A DNA stretch of 64,000 bases from Shewanella surugensis (GTDB taxonomy: Bacteria > Pseudomonadota > Gammaproteobacteria > Enterobacterales > Shewanellaceae): the NCBI RefSeq assembly GCF_023284005.1, contig NZ_JAKIKS010000001.1, forward strand, positions 1 to 64,000. Reading direction: 5' to 3'. The notes under the pieces were generated by a model. It saw only the letters and a program-made list of their open reading frames with translations, was not told the origin of the DNA and searched no databases. A program made the translations under genes and the position numbers. Positions 37,907 through 46,877 of this stretch are shown piece after piece. The stretch's first letter is position 1. Each line of letters opens with the position of its first letter.

Positions 37907-38653
37907 TTATACTAATTTATCAACGTATTTACCTCCAAAAGCAAAACGACTTTTCGCCTCATTTTGCAATTGATCCACTTGTTCAGTTCTCGGACTCATA
38001 GGTTGACTCTCATCACGAGCATCAGCAGTCAAGCCTATCAATTTGGCATCGATGGGCAGATAATCCCAGCTGCCCTGCTCATTTTTAATTTTAACAAAGT
38101 TATCAGGCTTGACATCCCAGAGGTTATAACCTGCTTTAATGAGCTCATCTAGGGCTGATTGAGGCACTTTCTCATAAGTTTCTGGTACATTAGACACTCC
38201 AAGACCATTCTCAGATTTTTTAAATTGCAACGGAATAGCATCTTTAATGAGCTGAAAACTGGTCGCCACTTTTTGTCTACCGTCTTCAGTTACTAATTGT
38301 AAACTCCCCACATTGGCATATTTGCCACCATAAAATTTAGGGTTACTATAAATATCATTTAACCTTTGACTACGACGCTCCATTTCAGCATCTTTCACAG
38401 AATCAACACCCTTACCGATTTTAAAGCCTTTTCCTGTCGGGCTAATATAAGTGTCTCGATTAGCCCCCGTTAAATGTTTCACATTATAACTGTCTGTCAA
38501 GTGCTTAACTTTAGTTGGATTTTTAAGTTGAATGAGATCAGAAAGCTGATTTTTAACCGTCTGAAAATAATTAGTTCCAGGCGTCGCACAGCGAGAAAAA
38601 ATGCTGCTAGCACAGAGACTTCCTAAACTACAGAGTGAGATAGACGAGAACAC
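37907..38653 (-). CDS. Orphan protein kinase-like protein, OspG/NleH effector-like
   Basis: 248 aa. A kinase-like core is visible: GKGFKIGKG (about 73-81) as the ATP-binding strand with candidate Lys 78, Glu 90 or 92 in the following helix, the catalytic loop GYNLWDVKPDNFVKI (Asp 180, Lys 182, Asn 185) and a short LPIDAKLIG with Asp 202 as metal ligand in place of DFG. There is little after it, as in the minimal type III effector kinases OspG and NleH, which lack the full C-lobe. The first 25 residues are Ser/Cys rich and could be a secretion signal. No secretion-system gene is in the window. A 7-bp tandem repeat lies about 210-260 bp upstream. Confidence 0.6.
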   Translation of the reverse strand: MFSSISLCSLGSLCASSIFSRCATPGTNYFQTVKNQLSDLIQLKNPTKVKHLTDSYNVKHLTGANRDTYISPTGKGFKIGKGVDSVKDAEMERRSQRLNDIYSNPKFYGGKYANVGSLQLVTEDGRQKVATSFQLIKDAIPLQFKKSENGLGVSNVPETYEKVPQSALDELIKAGYNLWDVKPDNFVKIKNEQGSWDYLPIDAKLIGLTADARDESQPMSPRTEQVDQLQNEAKSRFAFGGKYVDKLV

Positions 38654-38732
38654 ATATTGCCTACTATGGTACCGCTCCCTTTGGTTACATCGATATCGTC
38701 ATTTATCACTCTTACATGATAATTAGTGTTAT

Positions 38733-38846
38733 TTAATTTAATTTAATGATCCCTGAATCGACGATATCTTGATAACTAAACGTATTAATATTAGCGACAG
38801 ATTTTAACGCAATATTTTCAGGGACGGTCGATAAGTGAATAGGCAT
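38733..38846 (-). CDS. Possible small ORF, 37 aa
   Basis: ATG 38846 to TAA 38733 on the minus strand gives MPIHLSTVPENIALKSVANI and a similar polar end, with protein-like composition. Upstream, the same frame is open through all seven copies of the 7-bp repeat, back to a TAG near 38941, but has no other start. It may be a fragment of an older gene, or a leader before the kinase gene, which begins 80 bp further on in the same direction. Confidence 0.25.
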   Translation of the reverse strand: MPIHLSTVPENIALKSVANINTFSYQDIVDSGIIKLN

Positions 38847-38860
38847 GATGTCTTCATGTG

Positions 38861-38913
38861 TATTGAGTATTGAGTATTGAGTATTGAGTATTGAGTATTG
38901 AGTATTGAGTATT
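38861..38913. repeat. Tandem repeat, 7-bp unit TATTGAG, seven copies
   Basis: Seven identical units at 38861-38909 plus four bases. A 7-bp unit is not a multiple of three, so a change in copy number would shift any frame crossing it. It sits upstream of the kinase-like gene. The rest of the 620-bp gap 38654-39274 holds only the small ORF above. Confidence 0.95.
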
Positions 38914-39274
38914 TTAAAATATAATATAGAGCCATAACTCTAACAGCTTCCAAAAAAATTTTATTGTCATTTTCAATGGTTTTATTATAAATAATAAGTT
39001 AACCATTTAAGCCTATCCATTACTCTCCGTCCATTGAGGATAAATAAGCTTATATTAATTTACTTCTCTTTCAATTTTTACGTTTGTCATATCTGTCATA
39101 ATAATGTTAGTATCGTCTCGCATTATGTTAGCCTTGTTCTTCGCTTATGTATCACTCTCGTTTTTATTAATAATAATGATACCTGTATCATCACAACATA
39201 CATTTTAAGCGGTAAGCACTCATAATAATCTGATATTTCAATTCTTAATCGTTATTCAAAAGGAATTTGATATT

Positions 39275-39664
39275 TTGTACCACACAAAAACTTCACATCG
39301 CCAAGCGACATCGAAGTTAACACTGTCTTTAGTGTTGTTGATATTTGTGTGCCAAATTTTTGCCAGCTGTGTGTCTGCTCATAATCAATATCCTCAAGGT
39401 GAACACAGCTTCGATGTCATGACTTGTCATTTTCATAATACTAATATGAGTGATTTAAGCCTGAGCAATTTAAGTGCCGATGATATCAATGCCGTCGATC
39501 ATGAACATGATGATCACTCGCACACTTCATGCCACCCTCCCGTTGAGATGAAATGTATCACTGCCTTACCTAAGAGCCACAGTATTTCTGGCCCAACATT
39601 CGCTTATCAAGTCCACCAATACGCTCCACCCGTTCGCCCTCCTCATCACACTTTTTCGGCTTAG
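39275..39664 (+). CDS. Small His-rich exported protein at the head of the metal-efflux operon
   Basis: 129 aa from TTG 39275, with AAAGGA upstream at slightly long spacing. Residues 15-35 form a signal or membrane segment (LTLSLVLLIFVCQIFASCVSA), and the rest is rich in His and Asp: CHFHNTN, DHEHDDHSHTSCH, and a final HHTF. This suits binding of divalent metal in the periplasm. It lies 140 bp before czcC on the same strand. Similar small proteins often lead czc-type operons, but no name is assigned. Confidence 0.65.
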   Translation: MYHTKTSHRQATSKLTLSLVLLIFVCQIFASCVSAHNQYPQGEHSFDVMTCHFHNTNMSDLSLSNLSADDINAVDHEHDDHSHTSCHPPVEMKCITALPKSHSISGPTFAYQVHQYAPPVRPPHHTFSA

Positions 39665-39802
39665 CTGCCACTTAAGTACCTCATAGGTATTTATCTTAAT
39701 CAATGATAATCATTGAGTTTAAAATTTATTGTTACTGTATTTAACCATAAATAACTTTTGATCATTGCCCCCTAAAAGCATCTAAAACTGGAGTCATATC
39801 CT

Positions 39803-41122
39803 GTGAATATGAACAAACAGGCCCCATTGTCTGTGTGTAAGTACATGCTGACATCAATCACAAGCACCTTTTTCACTGGTTTATTGGTGATCAGTTCTGT
39901 TCAAGCAAGCGCTCAAAACACGGTAAGTTTACCTTGGGCATTGGAACAGACCTTACTGAACAATATCCAGCTACAAACTTTTCCCTATGATCTTAGAATA
40001 GAAGAAGCGCAGGTTTTACAAGCTGGTATCACGCCTAATCCAGAACTATCACTATCAATCGATAATGTGTTTGGTACGGGTGAAACGACAGGTGTTGACA
40101 CCACTGAAACAACCTTAGTCTTAAGCCAACTCATAGAACTCGGCGATAAACGTCAACGACGTATTGATTTTTCGCTGAGCACTAAACAACAACAGATCAG
40201 TGACTATGAATTACAACGCCTAAGCATCCTGTCTGAAACAACACGTCGCTTCTATCAATTATTGCGATTACAAGCATTAAAAGACTGGAACCAACGTCGT
40301 ATTCGCTTTGAAGCACAAGCATTGAAAGATATCAAAGCCCGCGCAAAAGCCGGTAATGTCTTACAAGCTGATGTCTCAAAAATGACCTTAGAACTCGCCC
40401 ACTCACGTATTGCATTACAAAACTTAACCGGTCAATTGATCACGACTAAACAACGACTAGCATCAATGTGGGCCAAGGATGTGACTTTTGACTCTGTCGA
40501 AGGCGCACTCACTTTACCTTCAACTTACCCCACTGCTGCCAGTGTCCTTAATGCCATTGAAACCGCCCCTGAATATTTAAAATTACTCAGCGTAGAGCGT
40601 GTCATGCAAGCTAAGCGTCGATTAGAAGAAGCCCAAGGTCAGTATGATATTAATCTTGGCGTGGGAGTGAGACGTTTTGAAGATTATGATGATACCGCTT
40701 TAGTCTTTTCGTTTTCCATGCCGCTTAACCTCACCAACCCTAATCAAGGCAACATCTTGGCGGCAAAAATAGCAGAAGACAAAGTCTTTCAACAGCAAAA
40801 ATTATTCCGCCAACAATTGCGCTTAACCTTACTTGAAATTCACCAAGCAATGATGAATAACGCCAATCAAGCCATACGATTAAAGCAAGAATTATTGCCG
40901 CTTGCAAAACAATTATTAACCGATACACAAACGGCTTATCAAACGGGACATGCCACCGTATTACAACTCGTTGATGCCCAAAAAGAGCTGTTTTCCATCG
41001 AGCGTGAAATCATAGAAGCTGATACCGCCGTATACCTGCAACGATTGGAATTAGAACACATTACTGGTCAAGCCATCCCCGCAACAACAATGGCCTCAGT
41101 CAATGCTTTGGAGATAAAATAA
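39803..41122 (+). CDS. czcC: Outer-membrane factor of a heavy-metal efflux pump (CzcC-like, TolC family)
   Basis: 439 aa from GTG 39803, with CTGGAG upstream. A signal peptide ends near VQASAQ. The mature part is largely helical with the two OEP repeats: LPWALEQTLLNNIQLQTFPYDLRIEEAQVLQAG..PNPELSLSIDNVFG at the start, KARAKAGNVLQADVSKMTLELAHSRI midway, and AYQTGHATVLQLVDAQKELFSIEREI near the end. It forms the outer-membrane channel for the RND complex. Its stop overlaps the czcB start by one base (TAATG), so the two are translationally coupled. Confidence 0.9.
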   Translation: MNMNKQAPLSVCKYMLTSITSTFFTGLLVISSVQASAQNTVSLPWALEQTLLNNIQLQTFPYDLRIEEAQVLQAGITPNPELSLSIDNVFGTGETTGVDTTETTLVLSQLIELGDKRQRRIDFSLSTKQQQISDYELQRLSILSETTRRFYQLLRLQALKDWNQRRIRFEAQALKDIKARAKAGNVLQADVSKMTLELAHSRIALQNLTGQLITTKQRLASMWAKDVTFDSVEGALTLPSTYPTAASVLNAIETAPEYLKLLSVERVMQAKRRLEEAQGQYDINLGVGVRRFEDYDDTALVFSFSMPLNLTNPNQGNILAAKIAEDKVFQQQKLFRQQLRLTLLEIHQAMMNNANQAIRLKQELLPLAKQLLTDTQTAYQTGHATVLQLVDAQKELFSIEREIIEADTAVYLQRLELEHITGQAIPATTMASVNALEIK

Positions 41123-42384
41123 TGCCTTATACACGTTTTAATATTAGCCGTACCTTGTGGCTCACCTTATTAAGCTGTCTGCTCTTTGCTGCAATGACAT
41201 TCTCCGTCTATAGCCAAGCCAATGAAACCGACGAGAATGCAAAGCACAATGAACATGAAGAAAGTGAAGGCCCCCATGGCGGAAAACTGCTACATTTTGA
41301 TGATTTTGAAATTGAAATCACCCTATATGAGACAGGTGTTCCACCCGAAATGCGAATTTACGCCTATCAAAATGGACAGACAGTCGATCCCAATCAAGTG
41401 GACATTAATGTCACCCTAAACCGTCTGGGTGAACATCAAAACCAGCTGACTTTTACGCCTGAAAAGGATTACTTAGTCAGTCAACAAGTGGTTACTGAAC
41501 CCCACTCTTTCACTGTAGATGTTAATGCGCGTTATAATAAGCAAGTCTTTGAATGGCAATATGATAGCTTTGAAGGCCGCACGGAGATAAGTGACAGGTT
41601 ACTTAACCTCTCAAATGTCGAAACAGAAAAAGCGGGTGAACAGAGATTAACGTTCACCGAGCAACTTTTTGGTATTGTGGCACCGATCAAAGATAAACTC
41701 TTTAACATCAATGCACCTTACGCTGGCATTATTGACCAAATGCACGTCAGCATTGGCGATCACATCAAAAAAGAACAAGTCATTGCCAGCGTCATTAATA
41801 GTGATACCTTACGTCGCTATCAAATTAAAAGCCCGACAGAGGGGCAAATCACAGCACAAAACCTCAATAAAGGCGATCACACTGCTAACGCACCTTTAGT
41901 CAGCATCAGTGATCTTTCATCTGTATGGATTGAGCTTTCCGCTTTCCCCTCTCATATGGAAAAACTCAAAGTCGGTCTAGCTGTTAATGTGTTTGATGAT
42001 CATAACGAAGAGAAAGTCACCACGAAAATCAGCTACATATCTCCGATGATGACAGGTGGGCATATCGCCCGAGCACGCGCAGTCATTGAAAACACACAAG
42101 GCCACTGGCGTCCTGGTATGCATATCAAAGCAGAAATAGAGACAGCAACTAAAACATCCCCTGTCGCAGTGAATGTCGATGCTATACAAACATTTAGAGG
42201 AGGACCCGTCGTCTTTGCAAAATATGGCAACACCTTTGAAGTGCGCATGCTCACACTGGGCGAAAGTGATGGTCAATATGTCGAAGTCATAAACGGTTTA
42301 GCGCCTGGCATTGAATACGTCACTCAAAATAGTTTTTTAATCAAAGCAGACATATTAAAAAACGCTGCTAAACACCAACATTAG
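41122..42384 (+). CDS. czcB: Periplasmic adaptor of a heavy-metal efflux pump (CzcB-like)
   Basis: 420 aa. An N-terminal membrane anchor or signal (LLFAAMTFSVYSQA) is followed by an acidic His segment (NEHEESEGPHGGKLLHFDDFEIE) typical of CzcB-type adaptors. The lipoyl/barrel-sandwich halves are visible as LFNINAPYAGIIDQMHVSIGDHIKKEQVIASV and SPTEGQITAQNLNKGDHTANAPLVSISDLSSVWIELSAF. The C-terminal barrel follows (VRMLTLGESDGQYVEVINGLAPG). It links CzcA in the inner membrane to CzcC. czcA starts 12 bp after its stop. Confidence 0.9.
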   Translation: MPYTRFNISRTLWLTLLSCLLFAAMTFSVYSQANETDENAKHNEHEESEGPHGGKLLHFDDFEIEITLYETGVPPEMRIYAYQNGQTVDPNQVDINVTLNRLGEHQNQLTFTPEKDYLVSQQVVTEPHSFTVDVNARYNKQVFEWQYDSFEGRTEISDRLLNLSNVETEKAGEQRLTFTEQLFGIVAPIKDKLFNINAPYAGIIDQMHVSIGDHIKKEQVIASVINSDTLRRYQIKSPTEGQITAQNLNKGDHTANAPLVSISDLSSVWIELSAFPSHMEKLKVGLAVNVFDDHNEEKVTTKISYISPMMTGGHIARARAVIENTQGHWRPGMHIKAEIETATKTSPVAVNVDAIQTFRGGPVVFAKYGNTFEVRMLTLGESDGQYVEVINGLAPGIEYVTQNSFLIKADILKNAAKHQH

Positions 42385-42396
42385 GGGTCCTGTACA

Positions 42397-45300
42397 ATGA
42401 TGAATGCCATTATCGCCTTCGCCTTACAGCGGCGCTATCTTGTCTTAGGCATAACGCTCTTGATCGCTGCTTTTGGGGTCTATAACACCCTAAAGCTCCC
42501 TATCGATGCCGTGCCAGACATAACCAATACTCAAGTACAAATTAATACCTCTGTTGAAGGCTACTCACCTTTAGAGTCTGAGCAAAGAGTCACTTATGTG
42601 GTCGAGAATGCCATGGCGGGGATCCCTCAACTTGATTATACCCGCTCCATTAGCAAATATGGATTATCACAAGTCACGGTAATTTTTAAAGAAGGCACCG
42701 ATATCTATTGGGCAAGACAACAGATTAGTGAACGATTACAAGGGATAAGAAGTGAGCTACCCTTTGGTGCAGAGCCCGCTCTGGGGCCCATCGCCAGTGG
42801 CTTGGGAGAGATATTTACTTATGCGATTCGCGCTGAAGATGGCGCATTAAAAGCCGATGGTACTGCCTATACCACAGAAGATCTTCGTACCATTCAAGAT
42901 TGGATAATTCGCCCACAACTGGTCAACATTCCAGGGATCACCGAGATTAACAGTATTGGGGGTTATGAGCGCGAATACCAAGTCGCGCCCGATCCCAGTA
43001 AATTGTTGGCCTTTAAAGTCACCTTAAATGATGTGATTCAAGCATTAGAGCGCAACAACCTTAACGCGGGTGCCGGTTACATCGAGCGCAATGGAGAGCA
43101 ATGGTTAGTCCGCTCTCCAGGTCAGCTCAAAAATCTCGATGAAATACGTGATGTCGTGATCACCAAACGCGATGATGCGCCCGTTAGAATCAAAGATGTC
43201 GCCGATGTTTTTTATGGCAAACAACTTCGCACTGGCGCCGCAACACGAGACGGCATCGAAACCGTACTCGGCACTGCTTTTATGCTCATTGGTGAAAATA
43301 GTCGTATTGTCGCTAAAAAAGTGGGCGAGCAACTCATTGAAGTCAATAAGAGTCTTCCTCAAGGCATCGTTGCTGAACCTGTCTACGATCGTACCACCTT
43401 AGTCGATAAAACCATTAATACTGTCCGCAAAAACCTATTTGAAGGCGCGGTACTGGTTATGGTCGTACTCTTTGCATTACTCGGTAATTTTAGAGCCGCC
43501 TTTATTGCAGCACTCGTTATCCCTTTAAGCATGTTGTTCGCAATTAGCGGTATGACCACTAACCGAGTCTCTGGCAATTTAATGAGTCTAGGGGCTATCG
43601 ATTTTGGGGTCATTGTTGATGGCGCGGTGATTGTGGTTGAAAATGCCTTACGTCGCTTAGGTATGGCGCAGCATTTTCATGGCCGACTACTGACATTAGA
43701 AGAGCGATTGAAAGTCGTATTAGACGCCACCAAAGAAGTCTTCCGTCCAGCCGTCTTTGGCGTGCTCATCATCATGTTGGTATATCTGCCTATTTTTGCC
43801 CTCAGCGGCGTCGAAGGGAAGATGTTCCATCCTATGGCCTTCACTGTGGTCGCAGCCTTAATCGGTGCCATGATATTTTCAGTTACCTTCGTGCCTGCCG
43901 CTATTGCCATTTTCGTTAAAGGTAAGGTGAGTGAAAAAGAAAACTTACTGATGTCAAAAGCCCGTTCAATTTATGAACCTGTGTTGTTTTTCTCCCTTAA
44001 ACGGCCATTACTCTTACTCACTATGGCTGCCGGCATTATTGTTGTCAGTTTGATTCAAACCACACGGTTAGGCTCTGAGTTTTTACCTCAATTGGATGAA
44101 GGTGATTTAGCCATGCATGCCATGAGGATCACAGGCACAGGATTACAACAATCTGTTGAAATGCAAACGCTACTTGAAAGTTTGATTGCACAAATGAATG
44201 AAGTGGATAGTATATTTTCAAAAATTGGTACACCAGAAGTGGCCACCGATCCCATGCCGCCCAATGTTGCTGATACCTTTATCATCATGAAACCTCAATC
44301 ACAATGGCAAAATCCGACGAAAACCAAAGCCGAATTTGTTGACGAATTACGGGAATTAGTCAGTGCGATCCCTGGTAATAATTATGAATTCACTCAACCC
44401 ATTGAAATGCGCTTCAACGAACTGATCGCAGGTGTTCGCACCGATGTTGCCTTAAGAATTTATGGTGATGACTTAGCAGAACTGAAAGCCGCAGGTGAAA
44501 GAGCATCAAGTTTGATCAGTCAAGTCTCGGGCGCAAAAGATGCGCGCATGGAACAAATGTCAGGCTTACCTATGCTGTCAATTGAGCCTAATCGCGATCA
44601 TTTAGCCTTACTAGGCTTAAATATTATTGATGTACAACAAGCTGTTCAAGCGGCAATTTCAGGCGTGCAAACAGGCTTGATTTATGAAGGCGACCGCCGC
44701 TTTAAACTGATGGTACGCTTATCCACCAATGAAGCTAACATTAACGCACTCGGTAATCTCCCGATTGCTCTTCCCGCAGATCTGGATCCAGATTTAAGCT
44801 ATGTACCTTTAAAAGAAGTGGCCAATATTGTACAAAAAGTCGGTCCAAATCAAATCAACCGCCAAAGTGGAAAACGTCATGTGATCGTCACCGCCAATGT
44901 GGAAAACCGTGATTTAGGCTCGTTCATTGCCGATACCAAACAAATCATGAATGATAACCTCGCTCTTAAAAGTGGCTATTGGATTGAATATGGCGGCACT
45001 TTTGAACAACTTGAATCGGCCACTCAGAGATTGATGATCGTGGTTCCACTGACGCTATTGCTGATTTTTGGCTTGCTCTATAGTGCTTTTGGATCGATAA
45101 GAGACTCATTGATTATCTTCACTGGCGTCCCCTTGGCGCTTTCTGGCGGAGTGCTCGCCCTTGCACTTCGCGACATGCCGCTGTCTATTTCGGCCAGCAT
45201 TGGTTTTATCGCCCTATCGGGTATTGCCGTGCTCAATGGCGTTGTCATGCTGTCTTTTATTAAAGAGCTGATTGAAAAAGGCATGCCACTCATTGATGCC

Positions 45301-45558
45301 GTTAAGCAAGGAGCTAGTCAACGATTAAGACCGGTGTTAATGACGGCGCTGGTGGCCAGTTTAGGATTTATTCCTATGGCACTAAATGTGGGCACAGGCG
45401 CTGAAGTACAACGGCCTCTTGCCACAGTGGTAATAGGTGGCATCGTTTCATCAACCTTGCTCACCTTAATCGTACTGCCCGTGTTATACCTGCTGGTTTA
45501 CCGCATTCGGTCCTTTAAAAGGCAACCGTCTCCAGCCGATACACCCCTTAAGATTTGA
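42397..45558 (+). CDS. czcA: Heavy-metal efflux RND transporter (CzcA-like)
   Basis: 1053-aa inner-membrane proton-driven pump. The two halves each have one N-terminal helix, a large periplasmic loop and a group of helices. The helix 4 motif DFGVIVDGAVIVVEN (about 407-421) has the Asp, Asp and Glu expected of HME transporters for divalent cations such as Zn, Co, Cd or Ni, and differs from the Cu/Ag (CusA) pattern. YTRSISKYGLSQVTVIFKEGTDIYWARQ and SAFGSIRDSLIIFTGVPLALSGGV are family blocks. It completes the czcCBA operon; a strong hairpin follows at 45571. The metal cannot be fixed more closely from the sequence. Confidence 0.94.
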   Translation: MMNAIIAFALQRRYLVLGITLLIAAFGVYNTLKLPIDAVPDITNTQVQINTSVEGYSPLESEQRVTYVVENAMAGIPQLDYTRSISKYGLSQVTVIFKEGTDIYWARQQISERLQGIRSELPFGAEPALGPIASGLGEIFTYAIRAEDGALKADGTAYTTEDLRTIQDWIIRPQLVNIPGITEINSIGGYEREYQVAPDPSKLLAFKVTLNDVIQALERNNLNAGAGYIERNGEQWLVRSPGQLKNLDEIRDVVITKRDDAPVRIKDVADVFYGKQLRTGAATRDGIETVLGTAFMLIGENSRIVAKKVGEQLIEVNKSLPQGIVAEPVYDRTTLVDKTINTVRKNLFEGAVLVMVVLFALLGNFRAAFIAALVIPLSMLFAISGMTTNRVSGNLMSLGAIDFGVIVDGAVIVVENALRRLGMAQHFHGRLLTLEERLKVVLDATKEVFRPAVFGVLIIMLVYLPIFALSGVEGKMFHPMAFTVVAALIGAMIFSVTFVPAAIAIFVKGKVSEKENLLMSKARSIYEPVLFFSLKRPLLLLTMAAGIIVVSLIQTTRLGSEFLPQLDEGDLAMHAMRITGTGLQQSVEMQTLLESLIAQMNEVDSIFSKIGTPEVATDPMPPNVADTFIIMKPQSQWQNPTKTKAEFVDELRELVSAIPGNNYEFTQPIEMRFNELIAGVRTDVALRIYGDDLAELKAAGERASSLISQVSGAKDARMEQMSGLPMLSIEPNRDHLALLGLNIIDVQQAVQAAISGVQTGLIYEGDRRFKLMVRLSTNEANINALGNLPIALPADLDPDLSYVPLKEVANIVQKVGPNQINRQSGKRHVIVTANVENRDLGSFIADTKQIMNDNLALKSGYWIEYGGTFEQLESATQRLMIVVPLTLLLIFGLLYSAFGSIRDSLIIFTGVPLALSGGVLALALRDMPLSISASIGFIALSGIAVLNGVVMLSFIKELIEKGMPLIDAVKQGASQRLRPVLMTALVASLGFIPMALNVGTGAEVQRPLATVVIGGIVSSTLLTLIVLPVLYLLVYRIRSFKRQPSPADTPLKI

Positions 45559-45570
45559 GTCGAAAAAGGG

Positions 45571-45596
45571 GTAGCTTAATCTAGACATTAAGCTAC
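45571..45596. terminator. Bidirectional hairpin terminator between czcA and the bacteriocin-like gene
   Basis: Perfect 10-bp stem GTAGCTTAAT with ATTAAGCTAC around CTAGAC, extendable by further pairs. Convergent genes end on both sides. Confidence 0.7.
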
Positions 45597-45617
45597 CTCA
45601 ACATGATGAATCTGAAA

Positions 45618-45905
45618 TTAAGTTAAGTTAACTAACTCGTTTTGTGTCTCATCATACACCATTGCTATTGCATACGTATAACCAGCACAAATTCCCATCC
45701 CTGCACCTAAAGCCGCAAAAGCTAGTGGAGCCGTTGAGGCCGCACCAACAGCAATAGTAAGACCGAAACCGTAGCCTATAGCTCCGCCTATTACTCCCCC
45801 TGCTGCCGCACCTCGAGTTATTTGACCAATAACGTCATCAAAACTATCATTAATCATTCCGCCGCCATTGACTTGCTCGATTTCGTTTACCGTTAGTGCT
45901 TGCAT
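45618..45905 (-). CDS. Double-glycine-leader peptide, class II microcin/bacteriocin-like
   Basis: 95 aa. The N-terminus MQALTVNEIEQVNGGG fits the double-glycine leader (hydrophobic at 4, Glu 8 and Ile 9, Val 12, Gly-Gly at 14-15) cut by C39-peptidase ABC exporters. The predicted mature part of about 80 residues is rich in Gly and Ala, with several GxxxG motifs (GAAAGGVIGGAIGYGFG) and hydrophobic helices, as in pore-forming bacteriocins. No C39 exporter, accessory protein or clear immunity gene is in the window, so it is an orphan. The start has only a weak ribosome binding site. A non-toxin peptide with such a leader remains possible. Confidence 0.65.
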   Translation of the reverse strand: MQALTVNEIEQVNGGGMINDSFDDVIGQITRGAAAGGVIGGAIGYGFGLTIAVGAASTAPLAFAALGAGMGICAGYTYAIAMVYDETQNELVNLT

Positions 45906-46150
45906 ATTATTTTTTCTAATTACGTTTAATGTAAAGCGCAGTCTAAATCGATTAAGACTGCTTAACTATCATAAAACTAATAAATTATAAAGAACCCTCA
46001 TACACCTTGGTAGTGTAGCCTTTGGTATTGAACATTGTTCTTGGCAGTGAATTGTTTTCGTTAATATTGTCTGTTACTTTTTGCTTTTTCCAACGGTAAG
46101 ATGTATAACACTACCGTTTTTAAGTCACATCTGTAACAGAAAAAATAACT

Positions 46151-46696
46151 ATGTCACGATTAAAGCTGAATGTAAAAACACCCTTTATTTTTTTTATTAC
46201 GCTTATGAGCTGCAATCAGCAAGCTCATGCAGATATTGAGCGTTCGGGGGATATTATTCATTTACTACTGCCTGCTGCCGCCATGAGCGCCACATTGATT
46301 TATGAAGATAATTATAAAGGAAGCATACAGCTTATCGAAAGTGTGGGCGTTTCAAGGTTGAGTGTTGAAGCACTCAAATACAGCATCGATAAAACCCGCC
46401 CTGATGGCTCAAATGATGATTCTTTCCCTTCTGGTCACACCGCGGATACATTCGCAACGGCGACTTTTATTCAGCAACGTTATGGCTGGAAATGGGCTAT
46501 CCCAGCCTATATAGGTGCCAGTTATGTAGGCTATAGCCGCATTAATAGTGATCAACATTACCTTGAAGATGTCCTTGCTGGCGCAGCCATTGGTATCTTA
46601 AGTGCTTGGTATTTTACCGAGCCTTATCAAGGTATAAAAATCACCCCGATCGCCACAGGCCAATACTACGGTGTTAGTGTAAATTATACCTTTTAA
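46151..46696 (+). CDS. PAP2-family phosphatase, exported
   Basis: 181 aa with a signal peptide (cleavage near QAHA). All three phosphatase motifs are present: KYSIDKTRP (KxxxxxxRP, about 78-86), FPSGHT (about 94-99) and SRINSDQHYLEDVLAG (SRxxxxxHxxxD, about 132-147). It should remove phosphate from lipid or other phosphate esters in the envelope. The final GVSVNYTF looks like a beta-barrel end, which is odd for PAP2 and is repeated just after the stop. Start ATG 46151 without a strong ribosome binding site. Confidence 0.88.
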   Translation: MSRLKLNVKTPFIFFITLMSCNQQAHADIERSGDIIHLLLPAAAMSATLIYEDNYKGSIQLIESVGVSRLSVEALKYSIDKTRPDGSNDDSFPSGHTADTFATATFIQQRYGWKWAIPAYIGASYVGYSRINSDQHYLEDVLAGAAIGILSAWYFTEPYQGIKITPIATGQYYGVSVNYTF

Positions 46697-46773
46697 CTGG
46701 CATAAAAATCACCCCTACTATCCATTCGGCCACTAGGCAGTACTACGGCGTCAGTGTACATTATGCCTTTTAA
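46631..46773 (+). repeat. Tandem duplication of the PAP2 gene 3-prime end
   Basis: Bases 46631-46696 encode GIKITPIATGQYYGVSVNYTF and a stop; 46699-46773 encode GIKITPTIHSATRQYYGVSVHYAF and a stop. The second copy has diverged and carries nine extra bases. Confidence 0.85.
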
Positions 46774-46877
46774 ATTCAATCGAAAATCAAGACATAAAAA
46801 GTCACTATAAGCTAAGCTAACTAAAAGGACTTAACATTAGCTGGGATCCATGGAATATATCGAACTTGTGACAATTA

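Noticed and set aside
41977..44288. Several minus-strand ORFs inside czcB and czcA
   Set aside because: All lie antisense to well-conserved efflux genes.
45571..45596. Attachment site or operator reading of the perfect palindrome after czcA
   Set aside because: Its place between convergent gene ends fits a bidirectional terminator better.
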